From NCBI GenBank assembly GCA_017520105.1, contig JAFWRL010000206.1:1-13710 (forward strand): a DNA stretch of 13,710 nucleotides. The letters run 5' to 3'. Shown here piece after piece: positions 12,084-13,710 of the stretch; the stretch's first letter is position 1, and each line of letters begins with the position of its first letter. Made by a program: the position numbers and the translations under genes. The notes beneath the pieces were generated by a model. The model did no database searches. It saw nothing but the letters and a program-made list of their open reading frames with translations, and was not told where the DNA came from. This stretch comes from Fibrobacter sp. Its GTDB lineage: Bacteria; Fibrobacterota; Fibrobacteria; Fibrobacterales; Fibrobacteraceae.

Positions 12084-13355
12084 ATGTCAAAATCGACGGT
12101 TCTCGTTCAAGCAGCAGCAATCACCGCAGCATTTTCGCTCACCGCGTGCATCGCCTACCAATGCCCTTCTCCAGATACAGCTCCCGCTGAAAAAACGCAG
12201 ACGTCTATCATTTTAGGGCAAGACACAGTTCAAGCCGCAGAAACACAAACTGGCACTTACTCCGAAATGCAGGTTGTCACAGGCGACAGCGCAACGCAAA
12301 TCCTTGACCAGTTCAAGTTGACAACTCCCGACCAACCCCAGGATGCAACGCCGACGGTTCTCGTACAAACTAGAGTCGATACGGTCTTGATGATGTTGCC
12401 GCCTTGCGACAAGACGCACTTTTCGCACTGCACGCTCGAAACGACGATGGACCCATACAAGGCTTTCCCCGCACTCGCCAATTACGTGTTCAGCTATGCC
12501 GATACGCTCAACAGAGCGGGCCAAAGCGATTCCGCTTCTGTTATCCTAAACAGTTTTTCTTCGATGGCTCCGATGTGGCAACAATGGCAAGCCCAATCGG
12601 ACACGTTGCGTGACGCATTCGGGAAACGTCGCGAAGAAAAAGCGAAAGAGTTCGAATCAATGGCTCTCCAGATTCAGAACATGAACCGCGTACAGTCTTC
12701 GTACAGCATGGTCGCCGAAACGGCAGACAGCTTGATTGCACAGCTCGCACCGGGCGATTCGCTTGCCAACTGGGCCAAAGGCCAAAAGCAAATCGCTTAT
12801 ACGAACACGCTAAAGAAAGCGACGAAAGAATTTAACGGAATCAAGGCTCTCGCCGATGAAAAATCTCAATTCGCCGAAGCCCGCAAGCAAACCGAAGAAT
12901 TCCGCATCCGCTACCGCGATTTCGAAGACACGCTTCACGTACAGGCGTTCATCGACCACATTGCAGAACTCGAAAAAGCAGTCGATTCCGAAACCGCAAA
13001 AATGTGGGAAAAGAACGACCCCGAACAAGCTCTCGCCAAGGTCGATACGCTTATCGCCACCGAGAAATTCGACAAGGCAAAAGATTTGCTGAACAAGCTA
13101 AAATCGAGCAAGCTCCGCAAAGAAGCAAACGAAAAATACATCGTCCTCGCCGACGCTTACTGTAACAAGCAACGCAAAGCGACATCGCAATTCTTTGCAA
13201 AATCGCAAAAGCAAACAGACGAAGCCAAGAAAAAGAAATTGCTGAACGACGCCATCGCAGCGCTTGACAAGTGCCTTGCGGAATACCCGGAAACAACGCA
13301 AAAAGAAAAAGTCGAAAGCAACAAGAAGTTCATCGAAAAGGAACTCGGCAAGTGA
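12084..13355 (+). CDS. Lipoprotein with helical, TPR-like repeats
   Basis: A 423-residue predicted lipoprotein: the signal peptide ends in the lipobox LTAC, making Cys22 the lipidated residue. A Thr/Gln-rich linker follows (about 23-90), then a Cys-containing segment with LPPCDKTHFSHC, then long amphipathic, Lys/Glu/Ala-rich helices to the C-terminus. Helical pairs such as NDPEQALAKVDTLIATEKFD-KAKDLLNKL and AIAALDKCLAEYPE look like degenerate tetratricopeptide repeats, typical of protein-protein scaffolds. No enzymatic motif is seen. The start has GGAG six bases upstream. The stop overlaps the start of the next gene (GTGA), so the two are translationally coupled. It could be an envelope scaffold or an outer-membrane partner of a cell-wall enzyme, but nothing in the sequence fixes a function. 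Confidence 0.82.
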   Translation: MSKSTVLVQAAAITAAFSLTACIAYQCPSPDTAPAEKTQTSIILGQDTVQAAETQTGTYSEMQVVTGDSATQILDQFKLTTPDQPQDATPTVLVQTRVDTVLMMLPPCDKTHFSHCTLETTMDPYKAFPALANYVFSYADTLNRAGQSDSASVILNSFSSMAPMWQQWQAQSDTLRDAFGKRREEKAKEFESMALQIQNMNRVQSSYSMVAETADSLIAQLAPGDSLANWAKGQKQIAYTNTLKKATKEFNGIKALADEKSQFAEARKQTEEFRIRYRDFEDTLHVQAFIDHIAELEKAVDSETAKMWEKNDPEQALAKVDTLIATEKFDKAKDLLNKLKSSKLRKEANEKYIVLADAYCNKQRKATSQFFAKSQKQTDEAKKKKLLNDAIAALDKCLAEYPETTQKEKVESNKKFIEKELGK

Positions 13356-13710
13356 CCGACTGGTGGAATTACGCCCAGTACCCGGCATTTTTCATCTTGG
13401 GCGCAGTCGTAAGCCTCATCAACAGCATTGCCGGAGGCGGCTCCACGCTTAGCCTCCCCATCATGATATTTCTCGGGCTTCCTGCAACTGTCGCAAACGG
13501 CACGAATCGCATCGGGCTTATCATCGGCAATTTCAGCAGTGCATCGAACCTCGCTCGGCACGGCTATCTGAACAAAAAAATATTCTTGCAGCTCCTTTTG
13601 CCGACATTTTTTGGGGCACTTATCGGTGCGTGTTTTTTGGTCCGCATCGGAGACAAGCTCTTTCAAGCGATTCTCGCAGTCGTCATTTGCCTTGTCGTCG
13701 TGATGAGCAA
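13352..13710 (+). CDS. TauE/SafE (TSUP)-family membrane transporter, 3' end outside the window
   Basis: The first 119 codons of a polytopic membrane protein. The N-terminal half-repeat signature of the TSUP family is clear: a first hydrophobic helix, SIAGGGSTLSLPIMIFLGLP at about residues 27-46, and VANGTNRIGLIIGNF at 49-63, then two more hydrophobic segments. Members export or import sulfite, sulfoacetate and other organosulfur or organic anions; the substrate is not deducible. The start is GTG at 13352, overlapping the TGA of the lipoprotein gene by four bases, with AAGGAA eight bases upstream inside that gene. Coupled translation suggests an operon with the lipoprotein. Full-length members are about 250-270 residues, so roughly half is missing. 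Confidence 0.88.
   Translation, partial: MTDWWNYAQYPAFFILGAVVSLINSIAGGGSTLSLPIMIFLGLPATVANGTNRIGLIIGNFSSASNLARHGYLNKKIFLQLLLPTFFGALIGACFLVRIGDKLFQAILAVVICLVVVMS

Overview
The window looks like chromosomal DNA of a Fibrobacter-type bacterium (phylum Fibrobacterota). This is inference from several signs: moderate GC, promoters resembling the Bacteroidota -7 box TAnnTTTG, genes with no visible Shine-Dalgarno sequence, a phosphoglucosamine mutase of Bacteroidota-like type, and a secreted-protein C-terminal module of the kind found on Fibrobacter polysaccharide-degrading enzymes. No phage, transposase, CRISPR array or plasmid gene is visible.

Left part, minus strand (1-6194). Reading leftward from the strand switch: a tRNA-Ser(GCT) with a classical promoter and terminator; a small secreted or membrane protein of an unrecognised family (5370-5951); lysA (3935-5194); a 474-base region with no convincing gene that holds a terminator, a palindromic repeat and a hairpin-rich block; a bile acid:sodium symporter-type transporter (2558-3460); an 8-helix YhhN/TMEM86 (lysoplasmalogenase-type) membrane protein (1716-2489); a small cupin (1323-1655); and the nearly complete glmM-type mutase that leaves the window at base 1. 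The genes supply precursors and membrane functions: GlmM makes the amino-sugar precursor of peptidoglycan, and LysA makes lysine from the cell-wall amino acid diaminopimelate.

Right part, plus strand (6373-13710). A class A penicillin-binding protein has intact glycosyltransferase and transpeptidase motifs, an unusually long charged insertion and an Ala/Pro/Thr-rich tail. Then comes an accessory stretch (9787-12040): two low-GC paralogues (10098-10649 and 11281-11952) of the same family as 5370-5951, the broken 3' end of a secreted carbohydrate-active enzyme wedged between them, and many intergenic palindromes. The window ends with a helical-repeat lipoprotein translationally coupled (GTGA overlap) to a TauE/SafE-family transporter cut by the window edge.

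The most interesting signals are: (1) a three-member family of signal-peptide, two-helix proteins ending in a beta-strand-like C-terminus, two members sharing an identical 11-residue end; (2) three arrays of exactly phased 7-base repeats, up to 13 units long, each lying just upstream of a promoter-like box; (3) a recurring TAnnTTTG-like box before nearly every protein gene, while the tRNA has a sigma70-like promoter, with lysA close enough to its box to be nearly leaderless; and (4) the truncated enzyme remnant starting at the stop codon of one paralogue.
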